From: Pelagadaptatus sp034112445
Lineage (GTDB): Bacteria > Pseudomonadota > Gammaproteobacteria > Pseudomonadales > Cellvibrionaceae
Reading direction: 5' to 3'
DNA: 64,000 nucleotides
Assembly (NCBI GenBank): GCA_034112445.1
Contig: JAWUVI010000019.1
Coordinates: 62,001 to 126,000 of the forward strand
Shown here: one piece after another, positions 62,284-64,000 of the stretch
How the letters are laid out: every line of letters starts with the position of its first letter
Position numbering within the stretch: the stretch's first letter is position 1
The notes under the pieces: generated by a model
The model's input: the letters and a program-made list of their open reading frames with translations, nothing else
Database searches by the model: none
Told to the model about the DNA's origin: nothing
Position numbers and translations under genes: made by a program

Positions 62284-62823
62284 TTAATGTGGCTGCCAAT
62301 CATAGACATAAATCGGCGTTTGGTATGCATCGCTAAGCCTGATGGCTTTAAGAGGTTTGCATGAAGGTAAAGCGAATGTGTTACTCACAATGAGAGCTCC
62401 AGTTAACCGCTCGCGCTCCAGTTTGTCCTGAAGGGCAACCATACCCTCAGGAAAAAGATAACAAAATAGGACTCCAGCTTTGCTGAGATCGGCGGTTCTA
62501 AAATCTTTCCGATAGAGCGTTAGTTTATCCAGCCCTAAACAATATTTGCGAATGACAGAAACCAGCCATGGGAACCATGACAACTCGTATCCAATCACTT
62601 GTTGATCGGGGTACTTACGGGCAACAGCGATAACAAGTGTTCCCCAACCAGAACCGAGATCAATTAAAGGCCCTTCTACAGACTGATCAATTGAAGCCAG
62701 CATAGCGTGGCAAGCTTTGCTTGAGCTCATCACAGGGGAAATTCCCGTTTGCAGCGTGCCCCAAACAATGGATAAGGCCATCACAAGGACGAGGCAAACC
62801 AGTATTAATTCTAGAGGGGTCAT
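62284..62823 (-). CDS. Membrane-anchored class I methyltransferase
   Basis: A 179-residue protein. An N-terminal membrane helix (LILVCLVLVMALSIVWG) is followed by a SAM-binding core, GPLIDLGSGWGTLVIAVARKYP with VIGYELSWFPWL as the acidic strand. The region after LFCYLFPEG is typical of a short Rossmann methyltransferase. It starts 1 nt after the phhB stop, so translation is coupled. Substrate unknown; a lipid or membrane-linked target fits the anchor. Confidence 0.77.
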   Translation of the reverse strand: MTPLELILVCLVLVMALSIVWGTLQTGISPVMSSSKACHAMLASIDQSVEGPLIDLGSGWGTLVIAVARKYPDQQVIGYELSWFPWLVSVIRKYCLGLDKLTLYRKDFRTADLSKAGVLFCYLFPEGMVALQDKLERERLTGALIVSNTFALPSCKPLKAIRLSDAYQTPIYVYDWQPH

Positions 62824-62824
62824 A

Positions 62825-63121
62825 TTAAATTAACGTTGATATTTCCTGTGCCAACTCAAAATCTCTCTTGGATAGTCCGCCGACCTCATGAGTGGTTAAA
62901 CTTATAACAACTCTACTGTAGACATTAGACCACTCGGGATGGTGATTTGCCCTCTCCGCTAAGATGGCTACTTGTGTCATAAAGCCAAACGCTGAAACAA
63001 AATCAGGGAATTTAAATTCTCGGTATAGTTTGCCCTCGTTAATATGCCAAAGATTTTCAGAAGCTTTATTAAGCTCTTTTAGCGAGATATCTATCTCACC
63101 CTGACTGAAACTTTCTATCAT
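62825..63121 (-). CDS. phhB: Pterin-4a-carbinolamine dehydratase
   Basis: A 98-residue PhhB/DCoH protein that recycles tetrahydrobiopterin by dehydrating the 4a-carbinolamine. The family signature HHPEWSNVYSRVVISLTTHEVGGLSKRDFE is split here for brevity: HHPEW, then LTTHEVGGLS and DFELA. FSQGEIDISLKELN and FPDFVSAFGFM open the fold. The ATG at 63121 has GGAGG five bases upstream. No phenylalanine hydroxylase gene is nearby, so it probably serves a distant hydroxylase or molybdopterin metabolism. Confidence 0.92.
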   Translation of the reverse strand: MIESFSQGEIDISLKELNKASENLWHINEGKLYREFKFPDFVSAFGFMTQVAILAERANHHPEWSNVYSRVVISLTTHEVGGLSKRDFELAQEISTLI

Positions 63122-63164
63122 ACAAACCTCCAACTAATTACAAAGCTCACAGCTATCCAAATAT

Positions 63165-63374
63165 TTAGTCCATTGAACGGTACTGTAATATTAAGTTGAT
63201 AATTTCATGATCACTCGTCGATGATTTTAGAGAGTCATTAAATGAGGCTCTCTGTGGCAAACGGATGTTAAATTTGGCGTGCAACATTTTTGCAACTTGC
63301 TCGTCATCATTTGGGTCAAAATCTTTATCGGTATAAATACAAATTCTCTGAAGCATAAACTCTTTATTTGCCAT
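63165..63374 (-). CDS. Conserved small protein of unknown function
   Basis: A 69-residue soluble protein. KEFMLQRICIYTDKDFDPNDDEQV and the later NIRLPQRASFNDSL and DHEIINLILQYR look conserved in style, but I cannot place it in a named family. No cysteines beyond one, no membrane helix. It lies 44 nt upstream of phhB on the same strand, so it may be the first gene of a three-gene operon with phhB and the methyltransferase. Confidence 0.6.
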   Translation of the reverse strand: MANKEFMLQRICIYTDKDFDPNDDEQVAKMLHAKFNIRLPQRASFNDSLKSSTSDHEIINLILQYRSMD

Positions 63375-63497
63375 GAAAAGTATTTCTCTTATGTGTCATT
63401 CGTTTTTCGAAACTACTGCGAAACAGCTCATTATAATGCCAAGGGCTTACGCAAGAATTGTTGAGTTGGTATCCAAACTGCATATCGCGTTAAATAA

Positions 63498-63570
63498 CGG
63501 CGCACAGATTGTGTGCCGAGCTTGCGCTGCTTCTGTAGGTTTTCTACCTGACTAGATAATCTCGGATGGA
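63498..63570. other. Hairpin-rich intergenic stretch
   Basis: CGGCGCACA and TGTGTGCCG (63498-63506, 63510-63518) form a 9-bp stem with one wobble and a 3-nt loop; AGGT/ACCT and CCGAG/CTCGG pairs follow. No T-tract. The rest of the 63375-63654 gap shows no gene. Confidence 0.3.
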
Positions 63571-63654
63571 TCTATAGACACACAATCGTGAGTCATACTT
63601 TTCGCTCACGCTGCTCTAGAACAGAAGCCGAACAAGGTGAACATTGCCCACTTT

Positions 63655-63813
63655 TTAGTCTGTACTCTCAATTGGGGCATCTACACTATCAGTTTCTGGG
63701 GCTTGATCTTCAGCTGAGTTTTTAGCCAATTTATTAAGTCGCTTTTCTTCTTTCTTCTTCTTTTTTGCAATTTCTTTCTGTCTTTTTTCGTATGAATAAT
63801 TAGGTTTTGCCAT
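63655..63813 (-). CDS. Small lysine-rich conserved protein, 52 aa
   Basis: Read on the - strand: MAKPNYSYEKRQKEIAKKKK, then KEEKRLNKLAKNSAED and an acidic tail ending in IESTD. The MAKPNYSYEKRQKE start and lysine block are common in small proteins of gammaproteobacteria, but the function is unknown. GAGAG lies seven bases before the ATG. A highly charged, probably helical or unstructured protein. Confidence 0.75.
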   Translation of the reverse strand: MAKPNYSYEKRQKEIAKKKKKEEKRLNKLAKNSAEDQAPETDSVDAPIESTD

Positions 63814-64000
63814 GGGAGTTCTCTCAGGTTAATTCGTGTAGGTTAAAGATTCGATAGGAGACAAGATTGATCCTACCGATCAGACCAAAGAGAGCCACTC
63901 CACTGTCCGAGCGAACAATATAACAAGATTGAACCGCTTATAACTCACTATTTCGATTTTCATAGGTCTTCATTGCTTCTTTCTTTGCTCACAGCGCTCT

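Noticed and set aside
63941..64000. C-terminal end of a - strand gene at the window edge
   Set aside because: Two frames end in a stop within 60 bases (tails ERCEQRKKQ and SAVSKERSNEDL); with no further sequence neither can be preferred.

Overview
The window is a chromosomal segment of a Gram-negative gammaproteobacterium, most likely a marine member of the Pseudomonadales/Oceanospirillales. Two blocks follow gene orders that I recall from Pseudomonas aeruginosa. One is the LPS inner-core set waaF-waaC-waaG-waaP-wapP-wapQ-kinase-carbamoyltransferase-glycosyltransferase beside ilvE and glnE. The other is DUF47-pit-argE-argA. No rRNA, tRNA, CRISPR array, intact insertion sequence or prophage was seen.

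Layout. Bases 1-3434 (+ strand, visibly AT-rich) hold an accessory cassette: a KdsB-like cytidylyltransferase, a HAD phosphatase, a nucleotidyltransferase-like protein with an NDK-like C-terminus, and an LPS-kinase-like protein. Convergent to it, 3431-17296 (- strand) is a 13-gene LPS core/outer-core run. The waaF end is conserved. The distal end (glycosyltransferases, a DUF115-like protein, O-antigen ligase, sulfotransferase) is AT-rich and probably strain-variable. Together these genes would add heptoses, phosphates, a carbamoyl group, further sugars and possibly sulfate to lipid A-Kdo, and ligate O-antigen.

Bases 17510-25578 carry ilvE, glnE, an orphan GspE/PilB-type ATPase, and a DUF47-Pit phosphate uptake pair ending in a strong terminator. 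Bases 25653-33213 carry a double-thioredoxin-fold protein, argE and argA (arginine synthesis), small membrane proteins, the DEAD-box helicase dbpA and an SDR. Bases 33243-39586 hold small stress and housekeeping genes, including a cold-shock gene with a readable promoter, long leader and terminator, plus a D-aminoacylase-like amidohydrolase. Bases 39753-48591 hold an alpha/beta hydrolase, a phosphatase/hybrid histidine kinase pair, a metallo-beta-lactamase-fold lipoprotein and several DUF genes. Bases 49023-63813 are mostly single genes: yggL, prpE, methyltransferases, a UbiA-family prenyltransferase, a panE-like gene, an rluA-like gene, tauE, a GDPD gene, phhB and small conserved proteins.

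Three points stand out. First, the 1-3434 cassette encodes an unusual NTase/NDK-like protein. Second, the 56.6-58.5 kb stretch contains a duplicated small gene; one copy is preceded by an integron attC-like palindrome, which suggests cassette remnants. Third, many short tandem repeats (6-23 bp units, 2-6 copies) sit in leaders and in two coding regions. These include waaL, which also has an A9 homopolymer and could be phase-variable. All calls are from reading the sequence; no database search was possible. Starts were adjusted to GTG/TTG or internal ATG codons where a ribosome binding site supported it.
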